NCBI RefSeq assembly: GCF_022539315.1
Contig: NC_066327.1
Coordinates: 15,710,834-15,774,833, forward strand
Direction: 5' to 3'
Origin: Serinus canaria
Lineage: Eukaryota > Chordata > Aves > Passeriformes > Fringillidae
DNA length: 64,000 bases
The notes under the pieces were generated by a model. It had not been told where the DNA came from. It saw nothing but the letters and a program-made list of their open reading frames with translations, and made no database searches. How positions within the stretch are numbered: the first letter of the stretch is position 1; the number at the start of each line of letters is the position of its first letter. The position numbers and the translations under genes are program-made. Of this stretch, positions 36,646-49,362 are shown in pieces.

Positions 36646-39600
36646 AAGTTCTGAGAATTCCCTGTGTTTTGGATTCCAGCACTGGGCCCAATGCACCCCT
36701 GGGGTAAGAAGTCCCCCCCCAAATCTGATCCTTTGTACCCTGGGAGCAGCATGGCAGCAAACAGCTCTGCCTGCCTGGCCCATCACACCCTGGCACAGAA
36801 GGACTCTCTGTGCAGCTTGCCAGCCCTAAGAACCCAATTCCCTGGGGAAAAAAAAACCAGAAATCCAACTGTAGGCTGCTCTCTGCTTCATACCTTATTG
36901 CTGTCAGCAGCAGCAGCAGAGAGAAGGAACCAGCCTAATTCCAGCAAGATTGGTGCCCACAGTGTGAGGTGGCAGCAGGGTGTGCCAGGGGCAGTGGGGA
37001 TGTGCAGCCAGATATTGCTTCAAGTGACAGCTTTCCACTTTGACACACACTCAGTATTCCCAAACCAGAACACATGGAGCCCTGAATGAATACAGAGGTT
37101 CCTGTTTGCTCATTTTAAACTCTGCATTGAGCAGCATTCCCCAATATCTGCAACTGCACCAATTATTGATAAAATCAGCTCTCAGACTCCAAATTTCTGT
37201 GTCAGCCTGTGATGACCTGATGCAGGGATCACTAAGGAGACAGACCTAGAAATCTGCACCCCAAGAGCCAAATTCTCTGTATTTTAACAATGGGAAATAT
37301 AAATACTGCAGGAAGGACTGGAAAAAACTGCACCTCGTTACTCCAGAAAGGCAAAAATACTTTAAAATGTGAATTAGCTTTATGTACTTTTGAACTGGAA
37401 TATATCCTCACCTTTAAATCCACCCTCCCTCCCTCCTCCTCGAGCTTCAGCAGGGATTAATAATCCTGTATGCCAAGAGAGTTCAAACACTATTTTTAAT
37501 CACATCTTACAACCACACTGTCCCAAATGCTTTGCATGACAAAGCAACCGAGGGAGCGAAATGAGAGAGAACCACGGCGTGCAGAGAAATTCGTGCCTCG
37601 GATCCAAAGCCCTCTCAGGAAAGGGGGATCTCAAAAGGCTGAGAGGAAATGGGGCTGGAGCAGAGCTTGACAAGGTGGAGAGAGAGAAGGGAATGTTTGG
37701 TGGGATGGGTTAAGCTGCAGGAGCTCAGGCTGGGCCAGAGGGAGGGCACTCAAGGACGCTGCAGAGCTCGCTCCGGGCTGGCGCTGAACTCTCTGTTCCT
37801 GCTGCCTCTTTTGGAGACAGTCCTGGGGATGCCTCCCCTTGGGAATTTGCCTGCTGGAGGAGCTTCCAGAGCTGCCCAGGCCGTGCTCCTGCAGCAGGGT
37901 GACAGTGGCACATAGGCATGCAGTGACACCACAGCTTTATATGGCACTGCCAGGTCCTGCTGGGGCAGAGCACTGGGGTTTGCAGCTCCAGGGACTCTCA
38001 GTGACCCACTGGAGAACCCACTCAGCACATCTGAAATGTTTCCAGGTCTGTTCTGTGTGTTTCTCAGGTCTGCTCCACCCTGCTAACTGCCTTTGGATCT
38101 GGATAAAGCTCAGCCAAAAAAGAAGCCTCATATGCTTCACCCAAATCTCTTCAGGGATCCCAGAGGTCCTTACAAAAGTGAGTAAACAGTAAATATGAAC
38201 ATACTCCCTTTCAAGGCAGCATGTACAGTCAGTGTCAGACCTGGGAAACCTCCCCTCCTCCAGCATTAAGGTGGTGTGGACAGGCTGGAGCAGGGAGGAG
38301 GTGGAAGCACAAGTTTGGGTGACCCTGTGGTGCTGCAGAGTTCCCCAGGCACTGAACCAGGGCTGCAGTCTGGGACAGACTTAGAAATGTGCACTGAGGG
38401 TCCACGAGGCCCAGCCACAAGTGAGTAATAGAAATACAAATGGTTTGCCTCCCATCAAACCCAGTTAATCAGATTTATAACATTTTAACCCTGACAGTCC
38501 CTCACAGCAAGCCTCTGGCAGGGGAGTCATCCCCCACGTGTGTTTGGCACCTTTGTCATGGCAGCACAGGGAAAGCTCCTGGTTTGCAGCCTCAGTGCTC
38601 CCATCCTGGAGCTCTGCCTTTCTGCTCATGCTCCCACATTCCATGGGAGCCTCTGAGGGATGGATCCAGGCTCAGCAGCTCCTGCAGCTCTCTCTGTGTG
38701 CTGGGGCCTGTCTTCTGTGCAGGAGGGGTTTTTGCTGTGTTCATTTTCCAGAAAGGAGCTAAAGGCAATCAGCCTGTTCCTTGGAAAAGGGCAGGGGGTG
38801 TCTCTGCAGTCAGCCAGCAGTGACCCAGGCTGGGAGGATGGAAAGGAGGACAATGACACTTCTGTGCTGCTTGTCACCTGACCAGAAACAAACTGGCACT
38901 AACCTCACCCCTCCGTGAGACAGACACAAATGCCAGGACACAGAAATGGTGAGGGCTATTTACAGTGGAAATGTCAGAGCATCTCAGCCCTGCTGGATAC
39001 ACAAAGGGCTGCTGCTCCCACCCCAGCACAAACCCAAACCTGCAGAGGGGCTCTGACCCTTCTCCCCCTGCACCATGCATGGTCCATCAGCAAACCCTGC
39101 TCCTCAGCCTCTCTAAACTCTCCTAAATTGATAAATCTCCCTCTGAGTAAAGGCCACTGAGAAGGTTTCAGGCTGAGGGAGAAGGATTTTGAGAGCCCTG
39201 CGTTCAGAGAAGCAACCTGTGCTGGATCCTAACTAGAACATTTCCTGGGCACCCTCACAGTAATTATTATATAAGAAACACTTTCATGTGGGATTAAGTT
39301 CCTGCATCCTTTGTACTCCACAGACAAAGTACAAGGCAGGCAAGGAAACAGAGGAGCTTTAGAACTGTCTCATGTTCACACACATGACTGCTCTTGCTGC
39401 TCAGCTCTCAACTTGCACAAACCCTAAAGTCAGAATTCCCCACACACCCAGTTCTTCCATGAGCTCCTCAATGCAAGGAATGCAGGATTGGCACCACTCA
39501 GGGCCAGTGTCCTTCCCCTGCTCTCTGCCTGCTGGGGACCCCTGGAAAGGCTCAGCCTGAAACCTGGAGCTGCACTGCAGCAGATCCTGTTGCTGATGAA

Positions 39601-40779
39601 AACAGGCTGCACACACTGCTTTGTTTTTGTAGGGTTGCTAGGGAGCACTGTTACTATTATTGATTTTTCTAAGGCCTCTGAACCACTTATCAAAACAAGT
39701 TATTCCACATGCACCACAAGGAACGAAGCCTGGTTCCCTACAGCTCTGTGCCCTCCATCCCTGACCTTTAATTCCCAGGGCAATGGCCTCTCCCTGTCCC
39801 AAAGCCAGGATCTCCCTCCCTCCCTCTCCCTTGTGCTTGGCAGAGCAAGAGGGAGCAGAAGCAAGAGCTGGGTCACCACTCCAAACTTGTTTATTGGCTG
39901 GCTGGGAGCTACAAACAGTGGCTGATTTCTAAATTTGGCCTATTTCACTCTCACTGGGGGATTAATGCTGGATTTGCTCTGCTGTCAAGTCACCAGTTTG
40001 CATAAAATTTGTAAGAACTCGTTCTCTCTGCGATTTGATGAATTTAGCTGAAAATTGGCCAAAAGCTTTTTCTGGAGGAAAGAGAGGCAGTGGATGGGCA
40101 GGAGGTCCAGCTGCACAGTGTGGAAATCAGGCTGGAAGCACAGACAGTAAGGAACTACCTCAATTTTGCAACCAAATACAGAGGGAAAAACCCAGACCAC
40201 CTCATTAAGTCCCAAATACTCAGTATCACATTTGTACTGTCTCTGATAATGGCTCTTCTGACACAGACTATTTACTGAACCCACCTTGGGTCTGGCCAGT
40301 GTGGCTGTCAGACACTGATGAGATGAATATTCACACAGCAGGATGGTGCAATTTTCATGACATAGATACCAGTAAAATACCAAAGTCCAGAGTGCAAAAG
40401 CGAAGGGGAAAGGCCAGAGAAACCCAAGCCTTGGAGCTGGCCACTTGTTAATGGCAGCTGTGCAACTTTGCTGCAGACAGCAGAGATAAGTAGCCTTCAC
40501 TTTCAGAGTTCTTCTGTTAAAGGACCTTTTTTGGGAAAATTTCTCATGGTTGCTAACAAAGATTGAGCTGCACCAGCCTTAGCAACACAGGGAGAGCGTA
40601 GGTGTGAGGCACCTGTGAGCACACAGCTACTGTGTCTGTGTGTGTCTGTGTGTCCTGACAAGGATTTCTGCACAGGATCTGCTCCTCTGGGCACCTCAGC
40701 AGGGTGAGTCAATGTGGAAGGCAGCACTCCAGGAGAAGCAGGGCTGTGTGAACACACATCACATCTCACACACTGCAGA
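36646..40779. other. Intergenic, nothing recognised
   Basis: Unique DNA. A slightly CpG-enriched stretch at about 37.55-37.78 kb has no other promoter feature. Confidence 0.5.
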
Positions 40780-40962
40780 GGTGGGCAGGGACCTCTGGAC
40801 ATCATTGTTCAGGCAAGGCCACCCAGAGCCAGGTGTCCAAAACCATGTCCAGGCAGCTGCTCAATATCTATATAAGGATGCAGAATCTTCAAACTCTTTG
40901 GAAAACTTGCTCCACTCCTTTGCAATGCTTAGAAAGATCCTTTTGTGGTTTATTGGGAGTCC
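40780..40962 (-). mobile_element. Old CR1 LINE fragment, antisense
   Basis: GGGCAGGGACCTCTGGACATCATTG, then GGCCACCCAGAGCCAGGTGTCCAAAACCATGTCCAGGCAGC, followed by a diverged TCTTCAAACTCTTTGGAAAACTTGCTCCACTCCTTT, matches the complement of the CR1 3' region. It is clearly more decayed than the copy starting at 41050. Confidence 0.7.
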
Positions 40963-41049
40963 ATTCCTTCTTTTCCTGCCACTGGGCACCACAGCAGAGA
41001 GCCTGGCTCTGTCCTCGTCACAGCCTCCCTTCAGTCATTGGCACAAAGC

Positions 41050-41578
41050 AGAATGGAACAGAATCATTCTGGTTGGAAAAGCCCTGCCAGGCCACTGAGT
41101 CCCAGCTGTGCCCATCCCCACCTTGTCCCCAGCCCAGAGCACCGAGTGCCACCTCCAGGGATGGGGATCCAACCCTCCCTGGGCAGTTCCAGTGCCTGAG
41201 CCCCCTTTCCATGGGGAAATTCCTGCTGTGCCCACCCTGAGCCTGCCCTGGCCCAGCCTGAGGCTGTTCCCTCTCATCCTGGATGCCCACCTGGCTGTCC
41301 CCTCCTGTCAGGAGCTGTGCAGAGCCCCAAGGGCCCCCCTGAGCCTCCTTTTCTCCAGGCTGAGCCCCTTTCCCAGCTCCCTCAATGATGAGATCCCCTC
41401 TGAGTCTCCTTTTCCCACACAGAACAATCTGAGCTCTCAGCTTCTCCTCACAGGAGAGATGCTCCAGTCCTTCAGTCATCTTGGTGACCCCTCACTGCAC
41501 TCCCTCCAGCAGCTCCACCTCTCCCTGGTCCTGGGGAGCCCAGGACTGACCACAACACCCCAGACATGCTTAGGAGCA
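41050..41578 (-). mobile_element. CR1 LINE fragment, antisense, about 0.5 kb
   Basis: On the + strand it opens with CAGAATCATTCTGGTTGGAAAAGCCC and continues with the CR1 phrases CCATCCCCACCTTGTCCCCAGCCCAGAGCACCGAGTGCCACCTCC, CTTTTCTCCAGGCTGAGCCCC and TTCCCAGCTCCCTCA. It ends near ACTGACCACAACACCCCAGACATGC. This is the longest CR1 piece in the window. It keeps no intact coding frame. Confidence 0.85.
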
Positions 41579-43874
41579 CAATCCAGAGTTCCTAAGAGCT
41601 GCTAAGGGAGACAGCACCACCAGCAGAGATAGGAATTGGGTTTTGTGAATATGTTTTTCCTATATCTGGAGACTGCCTTCTCCTTGCCTTCCTGCTCCGA
41701 TGTGACTTTGGGATGGACAACCTCAGGTGAGCAGGAAATTGGTGACAAGGAAAAGGAACCAGGACCTGGAAATGCCCTGACCCTACAGAGCAGGGCTGTG
41801 CACCATTCCAGGCTCTCCAGGCAAGCAAGGACACAGCAACAGCTCCCAGATCAGAATCTCAAAGAGGCCTTCAAACATTACTGCTCATCAACAAGGAGAA
41901 GAGTTTCATCTCGTGTGAACAGCTCTCTCCCCAGAGTCCCACCACATTCAGCAGGGCTCTGTTTATACTGAGGAAGGTTTTTATTGACTCTTTTCTCTCA
42001 AATAATTGATAAGCTCCTCCTGCTGCCCCACTTTGATCAGCCTCTACCCCAGTTGTGCCCAAGGACGGGTCTAGTTCCAGCCCATCTCATTATCTCGAGC
42101 ACCAGGAGCAGGTGGTGTTTACAGGACTTGGACTTGTGCACAAAGAACACAAATCTGGAGGCCACACTGGGAAACAAAACTAATTCAGGACAAACACAGC
42201 TGGATTTCTTTATACATCCCTTTGCTCTATTCCTATCCCATTTATTTTTCCTTCTGCTTTCCCTTTCTTGTTGTCTTTTCCCCTCTGAAGGATGGGGTCA
42301 GCATCCACTGAAATCAGGAAGGAATCTTCCACAACTTTGGAACCTTTCAAGCCTTCTGCCCTCTTCTCCCTGGGCAGAAAAATCACCTCAGTGAGTGTCT
42401 AAGTATGGGGAGATCATTAAACCAGAGAACAAAATAAAGGCCATGAGAGATTCTGGGCCCATCTCCCTGATCAAGTTCAGACTTCTTTTCCCTGGGCTAA
42501 CAAAGTGAGGATTGTGTTATGCCAGGATGGATTCAGGGAGTTGTGGAGAGTGAGAAGATCCCCCCTGAGCCCCCTTTTCTCCAGGCTGATCCCCTTTCCC
42601 AGCTCCCTCAGCTGCTCCTCATAGCCCTGACTCCTAATTCAGAGTTCATTCCTGATTTCAGTGGTTGAAGCTCCCCCTTTCACAGACACTCAGTTTGTGA
42701 ATCTCTCCTGTCAAGGCTCCATCTGTGGCAGACCTCAGAAAAGCAGGGACCAAGAGAGAAGGGACCACATGCCAAGAGAGGAGGGACTATTTTTGTAGTG
42801 TTTCAGGTGTCTAACCTTGAGAAAAATATTTCATTAATTGTAGAAAGCCACACAGTGTATGTTTGAAATGAAAGGGTTTCAGCAATGATGCAGCAGATGT
42901 CCCACCACACCCCATCCAGACCCAAACCCTGAACTTAAACCCAGTTCTGCTTCCCAGTTGCTGCCAGGATCTGCCAAGCTTTCCATTCAGCCATGCCCAG
43001 CTTGAAACTGGGCTGAGCACTGTGGGAAGCTGCAATGGAACAAAATGGACTACAAGGTTGTCGGACTTATTTTTCACTGCTTACATTAACTAATTAGCTT
43101 TCTTCCTCATTAAAGTCCCTTCAAGCATATCAATTACCCAGCTCTGATGGCAGGGACGCTCCAATAGCCCTCAGTGCAATCAGATGAGCTGGAATTCAGC
43201 AGAGCAGACCAACAGGGTGCAGGGTTGGGTTACCCATGTGTCAGCAAAAGGGCATTATTCTCCTGACCTCCCTCTTGCAACAGGAGCTGAATGGTGGCCT
43301 GGAGAGGGCAGAGGAAATGCCAGCAAAACAGCACAATAAGCATCTCCCAAGGAGCTGCAAGGGGAAACCAGAGCTGGGACAAAAGGCCAGAGACATGTCC
43401 AAGTGTTGGTCTAAAATTAGGACAGCCTAAAACTTGGCCTCAGTCTTCTTTTGTTTCTATCTGAAGGGAGTGGCTTTGCAATTCGTGTCTTGGTTGGAAC
43501 AATTCCACCTCTCCCCTGTAGGAAAATGGTGAAGAAAAGGCTGTGCCCTGCTCTCAGCACTTGTGGCCCAGCTCTCACCCACACCAGACATGTTTATCCC
43601 AGCAGCTCAGCACAGCAGGTTTCCCTAGGAAAATTCCAGATCCGTTTGTTTTTCCAAACCACTCTGTCACAGCAACATCTCATTGCTGCCCTCCTGTCAG
43701 AACCCAGAACATCCCTCTGGCTGCCCTGGGTGATTCAAGACCCTGGCAGGGGCTCAGAGACCTTGGCACAGAGTCAAAACCACCTGTGCCTTGGATTTTA
43801 GCCCATGGAAACAATTCCCAACTTTGTGTGAGGAGTTACAAGCCACAAGGGTTTGAGTAGAATGACAGTGAATT
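41579..43874. other. Intergenic, only a CR1 scrap
   Basis: Apart from the CR1 piece at 42545 I see no feature. Confidence 0.5.
42545..42640 (-). mobile_element. CR1 LINE fragment, antisense
   Basis: CCCCTGAGCCCCCTTTTCTCCAGGCTGATCCCCTTTCCCAGCTCCCTCAGCTGCTCCTCAT is a diagnostic CR1 segment with no 3' end next to it. Confidence 0.8.
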
Positions 43875-44280
43875 TGTCACAGGGTTAAAAAATAGAATTT
43901 GGGGATTTAGAATGGGGGTTCAAGATGGAGGAATCTGGGTGTGTCCTGTCCTTCTTCTTCTTCTTGTCCTCCATCTTCTGCTGGGATGGTGGCACTTCTG
44001 GATTGGTTTAGAGTAGAGATAGACTGTCTAACACAGGTGATGGGAAATTATTGTAAATAAAGTGCACATAGTTCTTGGTATAAAAAGCCAACACCACCCC
44101 AAGGGTGGTCACTGTGCCACAGCCCGACCTGCTGGACAGATCTCAGCAGGGCAGGGAAAGAATGGAATAGACAAGAGCAAATAAACAGCCTTGAAAAGCA
44201 GAGCTGAGGAATCTCAACTTCTTCTTCACGGGGCTGAGAAAAAGAGACTTTCTAACACCTCAGGGGTCAACTCAACCACA
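43875..44280 (+). mobile_element. Solo LTR, songbird ERV type
   Basis: It begins TGTCACAGGGTT. A pyrimidine tract (CTTCTTCTTCTTCTTG) follows, then a TATAAAAAG box at about 44081, a TGCTGGACAGATCTCAGCAGGGCAGGGAAAG block and AATAAA at about 44180. It ends at or before ACCACA. The order TATA then AATAAA shows + orientation. Flanking words GAATT (43870-43874) and GAAAC (44281-44285) match at only three of five bases, so the 3' end is not secure. No retroviral genes are present. Confidence 0.75.
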
Positions 44281-44285
44281 GAAAC

Positions 44286-47200
44286 CCGAGACCCTCCTGC
44301 TTTACCTGCTCCTGGCATTGCCCTGCACCTGAGCTGGCTGCTCCCCATCTGCCAGAGGCTGTCCCAGCCCCCCAAGGCCAGCATGGGCACCAACAAAACC
44401 CAGGAGCAGCAGTGACACCCAATCTGCCCATCCCAAAGCCCCACGCTCAGAGGCTGCACTGCTCCTGCAGCTGAGCACTGAAAAGCACCCAGACAATAAA
44501 AATGCATTAAACTTTTATCTCCAGTGCTCCAGCTACAATAAGCAATCAAAGAAATTGCCACTCTCCCAGGGCTCCCGATTGCCTAAAGGAAACCAACTTT
44601 TGTCTGGGTGTGGGGATGTGTGTGTGTGAGAGAGAGAGGAAAGATGGATAAAAGGAGCTCAAATACCAGCTGCAGTGTTTGGCTACTTTGCATTAGGCAA
44701 ATGATGAGCACTGAGCACAGCACAAAGCTCAGGCAAAGGCAGCTTTATGCACTCACACACAGGGAAGAAGAAATAAGACATTTTTCACTCCAAAGATTTC
44801 ATGGTCAAGCCCAGTTTTTTGGGCTGGTTTGGTTTTTTCCCCCTCAAATGTGAGTTTTATAGCCAAAAATTCCTCCCAGAGCCACACTGTGAAAAAATCC
44901 CTTTGCACAAGGATGTTTTTCCCATTATCCAAATTTTGGGGGCCTGGATGTCACTACAGGCAGGTGCAGCTCACCTTTCCCTGAGTGGCAGCAACAGCAG
45001 GATTATCAAATCACATCATAATTTCTAAAACTACAAAAAACTGATTTAAAAGCTCTCCTAAGAATTACACATGTTCCTTTTCACTTTACTCTCTGGCCAT
45101 TTAATGATGTGGAAATTTTATTTCTCATGAAATATCCACAAACTGGCCACTTTCCTCATGAAATATGCATGAATTATAGAATTCCTTATGTTCCTGAGAA
45201 AATAAACCACTTTAATCTGAGAAAATTCTCCATTTTATCATGTCAGAATGCTTTCTTTTTCTTTTTTGACTCAGAACCAGGGTGCTTTCAGAAGAGGTGG
45301 TGCTTGCCACGAACCAGTCTTTTCATGTGAAGGGAAAAATAGTTAAAAAATAAAAATAGATTTAAAAAAATACCACTAAAAAACCCCACCATGAGCTGAT
45401 ATAGATAATTTCAAAACAATTCTTTGCTTTTCAAACATTGTATTCTTGTTTATTTTCCCACAATCCTTTAATGGGCAAAAATCCCTGGTAAGAAATCATA
45501 GTATTGAAAAAACTTTGTTTTCAATCCACTTTGTTTCTTGGTTTCCCATTTCTCTGTGGATGTTTTCCCTATCCTGCAGATAAAACTGTGTGAGCAGGAA
45601 CAAGGTATTTGCTCCAGGAACTATAACACAGATTTTCTCCATTTAATTTTCATACAGCTCTAGGAAGAAACTAAAATTCCCCCATGTGCACGATTGTCTC
45701 ACTTACAACAGCAGCTCTCAGCAAAGGATCTGCACGAGCTTTACCAAGGAGAAGTGTTATGATTTACAGTCTGTTAAAAATACACTTTACAGCATATTAA
45801 AAATAACCTTTTTGAGAAATCCTTGATGTTCAAAGCATGGCTGGATGGAGCTCTGAGCAGCCTGGGACAGTGGAAGGTGTCCATGCCATGGCATGGGGAG
45901 GACTGGATGAGCTTTAAGGTCCCTTCCAACCCAAATTCCATGTGAAATAACTTTTATGTCTCTAGAGCCTTAAACATTTTCAGCTCTGCTGGTATCTGCC
46001 CCAGTCTGGGATTTCTGCAGCACCTTGGGCTGTTTCACACACCTTTCCTTCACATTCTTTCATGGTTTTCCATGAAAAGACATCAAACTAACATCCTCTC
46101 ACCCCACCCCCAAAGTATCAAGGGGATGTTTTAAAATCAGAGGCAGAGAAACATTTCCCTGAGCAAATGGAGCAGCTGTGTGAAAAAGGAGAGTGTCTCC
46201 TTCTCAGGGTGGGAAGGGATGAGGAGGGAAGGACAAACAAGGCTGAGGAAGGAGATTTCAGGAAGAAATGTGCTTTCTTCCCCCTGAGAATCAGCAGCAT
46301 CTTCCTGAGAGCCATCATTTTGATTCACTGTTTCACGTGTAAATAATTTACCAGGCTAAAAGGTCAAGAGTTGCAGGTCCTTAGAGAAGGGGAGAAAAGT
46401 GCAAGCTGTAAATAAGGGACGAGTAACTTATGTGGAGCATAAAACACCTTGTAGGCACCACCTAGATCCACAAATGCACAAAGAGGGAAACCCCAGCTCC
46501 ACATCCACCACAGAGAGGCAGAAATAACCTCTACCCCACGCTGCATCCCCTTGAACCTCACTTGAGAGCAGGAAGCACACTGAATACAATCTTTTGGGAT
46601 AGAAATTACACTTTTAAATTAGCTCCACGAGGCCCAGATGCACTGCTGATGGATGCATGAAACACAGGGGCGAAAGAAATTAATTTCCAGCCTCCTTGTT
46701 TTCATCTTTTCATCCTCTGCTGTCAGGGTAATTGCTCCTGGATGTGACAGTGCAGTCCTTGCCTCTGCGCAGAGGGTGAAGGAACAGCTGCTTTCCTTCC
46801 TGCCACCAGTGGATTTCCAATCAGCTGTCAGGCACCATCAGATCCCTGAACGCTTCCAGCGTGTCACGCTTTCCTCACGCTCACAAACTCCAAATGTGGG
46901 GCTGCACTCCCCAGGTTGAGGCAGAAAAGATCAAATCTGCACAGATTCAAAGCTACAGCAAGTGCCAGGGGAGGAATGCTGCAGAGACAAGCAGTGCAAA
47001 CGAGCAGAGGGTCACTAAGGAGCACGGGGTGTTATCCTGACATGGATATTCAGGTGGAAAGATCAGGAATAAGCAGCACTTTGTCCCCCACACACTGCTC
47101 CTCACAGTGCTTTGTACAGCAGTGCTGCCCTCAATAGTGAGATCTGTGCTATGGAAAATTTCTCAGGCTCAGGCAAGAAAAGTAAATAGTGGGCTTGGAG

Positions 47201-48349
47201 AAACAGCATTTTGTCCAGCAGTTTGCACAGATAGCCCAGGTTTTTTTGGGTTCACTCCCATCTCTGACACTGCATTCCAGAGCAATCACAGGCTGTTCAT
47301 TTCCCCAGCAAAAAGCCTGTATTTCCCTGCCCAGAGGGGCAGTTACTGACTCCATCAGCTCAACTGGCATTTTTCATAAACATTTATAAAACATGTGAAA
47401 ACTTCAAATGCCAGCAACTCTTCCAAGGGATTATATTACACAGATACACTCCAAGGCTTCATTTGATGATCTGGTTTGGAAAGTTACCCCTTCTGCATAT
47501 ATGGCAATAATGTTTATATTATTTTTACCACATGATTTCAGCCTTTCATAATAATGGAAACAATGATATAAGAATGAACAACTGACATTTCTGTTTGAGG
47601 ACACAGCATGCATCTCCTCTGAAAGGCTCTGCAGCAGCTTTACAAATACATTTGCCTTTGGTATTTGCAGATACTTTGAGCTCCAAATTGTTTCAGCTAC
47701 AAGACAGAATCCACCCAAAAAAAAAAAAAAAACAGAGAATAAAACACCATCCTGTGGAGGTGGGCATGTTGAACATAAATTCTGTTTACTTACATCTCTG
47801 TTCTAACACCAGCCACTTCAATATAATACATATGCATGCACACACTCACATATATACATATTTACATATAAAATAAACCAAAGTATAAATTTCAGTGCAG
47901 TGTTTCAGAAATAGAGTGATTCAGAAAGAGTGTGGTGTATACAGCATATGCTCCATGGGTAATATGTTGCCCAGCACAAATGGCAAACATGCAGGGAATA
48001 GACATTTTCTTCCAGGGCTCTGGAGCCTCCAAAAGGTTGGCAGGCTGGGTGCATGCTGCACATTCTTTGGGAGAGAATTATGGGCTGGGGAACATTCCTG
48101 CAGCTTCCCAACTCTTTCAATAATTTGCCACCTGCACAGCCAAGCTGTTGGTTGTGTAAATCTCCAGGATCTCAAAACTCTGGTGCTGACCCTGATGCAC
48201 ACAGAGCCCCAGGGGGGTGTTTGACTCCTCCAAAGGCTGGGGCAAAGATCTAACACAACTTTGGGGCTGCTGGCACCAAAAGGACCAAACCCAAGTACAC
48301 ATTTCCTCTGTTTCAGCAGCTCCTCTCTCCTTACCAGCACAGGGCACAG
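44286..48349. other. Intergenic, AT-rich in part
   Basis: 45.0-45.8 kb and 47.4-47.9 kb are AT-rich and unique. GT/GA simple sequence near 44.62 kb, poly(A) near 47.72 kb and an AT/AC-rich stretch at 47.82-47.88 kb. One CR1 copy at 45835. Confidence 0.5.
45835..45945 (+). mobile_element. CR1 LINE 3' fragment, sense
   Basis: GGCTGGATGGAGCTCTGAGCAGCCTGGGACAGTGGAAGGTGTCCATGCCATGGCATGG leads to TAAGGTCCCTTCCAACCCAAATTCC, the CR1 3' end. Confidence 0.85.
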
Positions 48350-48552
48350 GACCAGGGTTGTGATCCTGAGCCCAGCTCCAAACAGGCTCCCCAGGAGATG
48401 GGCACAGCCCTGAGGCTGCCAGAGCTCCAGGAGAGGTTGGAGATTGCTCTCAGGGTGGGGTTGTTGGGGTGTCTGTGCAGGGCCAGGAGCTCCACTGGCT
48501 CATCCCTATGGGAGCCTTCCAACTCAGGGTATTCTGTGTGAATATTCCACCT
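48350..48552 (+). mobile_element. CR1 LINE 3' fragment, sense
   Basis: GATGGGCACAGCCCTGAGGCTGCCAGAGCTCCAGGAG, followed by GAGCCTTCCAACTCAGGGTATTCTGTGTGAATATTCC, matches the CR1 3' region. It is a close relative of the 51515 copy. Confidence 0.75.
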
Positions 48553-49084
48553 GAGCAAAACAAAAAGTGGGCAAACATGGCCCAAAGTCAGCAGGCACAG
48601 CTGGAATGCTGCTAAAAGACAGGAGCAAATTTAGCTGCACTGCCACCCTGCTGGATTCATCTTGGTTTGGATCAGCTCATTCCAAACCTCACACTTTTCC
48701 AGTTCCCATGCACGGAGGTAGCAGGGCAGGGTCTGGGTTGCAAACACAACTGGGAAAAAGGTCCTTTGCCAAGGACAGCCAAGCAGATTTGGGTCTGTAC
48801 TGCTGGAGGTGCCAGCACAGGGAGGAAGGGAAGCAGCTTCCACAGCTCCTGCCTGGGACCAGCTGGGTTTTGCCTCTTCAAGGGTGCCCATGGTAATTCC
48901 ATCTGCATTCCAGCACTGGCAGTGCCTGGCCACAGCCACCCATCCCAGGCTCCTCACCACCTATCCCAGGTTTCTCATCTTAATCATTAGCAGGGTCAAA
49001 GCTGGGAGAAATTTCACTCTCTAAGTGGCTTCTCATTTGTGGCAAGAGTTGCCAGGGCAAGGAAGAGCAAACTGCCAACCATGT

Positions 49085-49362
49085 CTCCTCTAACAGTTTG
49101 TCTTTCAACAAGGATGGGGAAAACCTTGAGGGAAAAACAAACCTTCTCCTCTTCCCAGCCACAGCCATCACCCCACTGCAAATCCCAGCATCCCTGAGGC
49201 TGGACAAGCTCTCCCAGCCCATTGAGAGCCAGCTGTGCCCCATCCCCACCTTGTCCCCAGCCCAGAGCACTGAGTGCCACCTCCTTGGACACCTCCAGGC
49301 ATGGTCACTCCAAATCTCCCTGTGCCAATGCCTGACAATCCTTTCCAGGAAGAAATCTTCAT
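49085..49362 (-). mobile_element. CR1 LINE fragment, antisense
   Basis: CCCAGCCCATTGAGAGCCAGCTGTGCCCCATCCCCACCTTGTCCCCAGCCCAGAGCACTGAGTGCCACCTCC is almost the same as the segment at 41100-41160. It ends near CCTTTCCAGGAAGAAATCTTC. It belongs to the same CR1 subfamily as the 41050 copy. Confidence 0.8.

Noticed and set aside
43875..44280. Search for retroviral gag, pol or env around the LTRs
   Set aside because: No such coding sequence is present near any of the four LTR-like elements; all appear to be solo LTRs.
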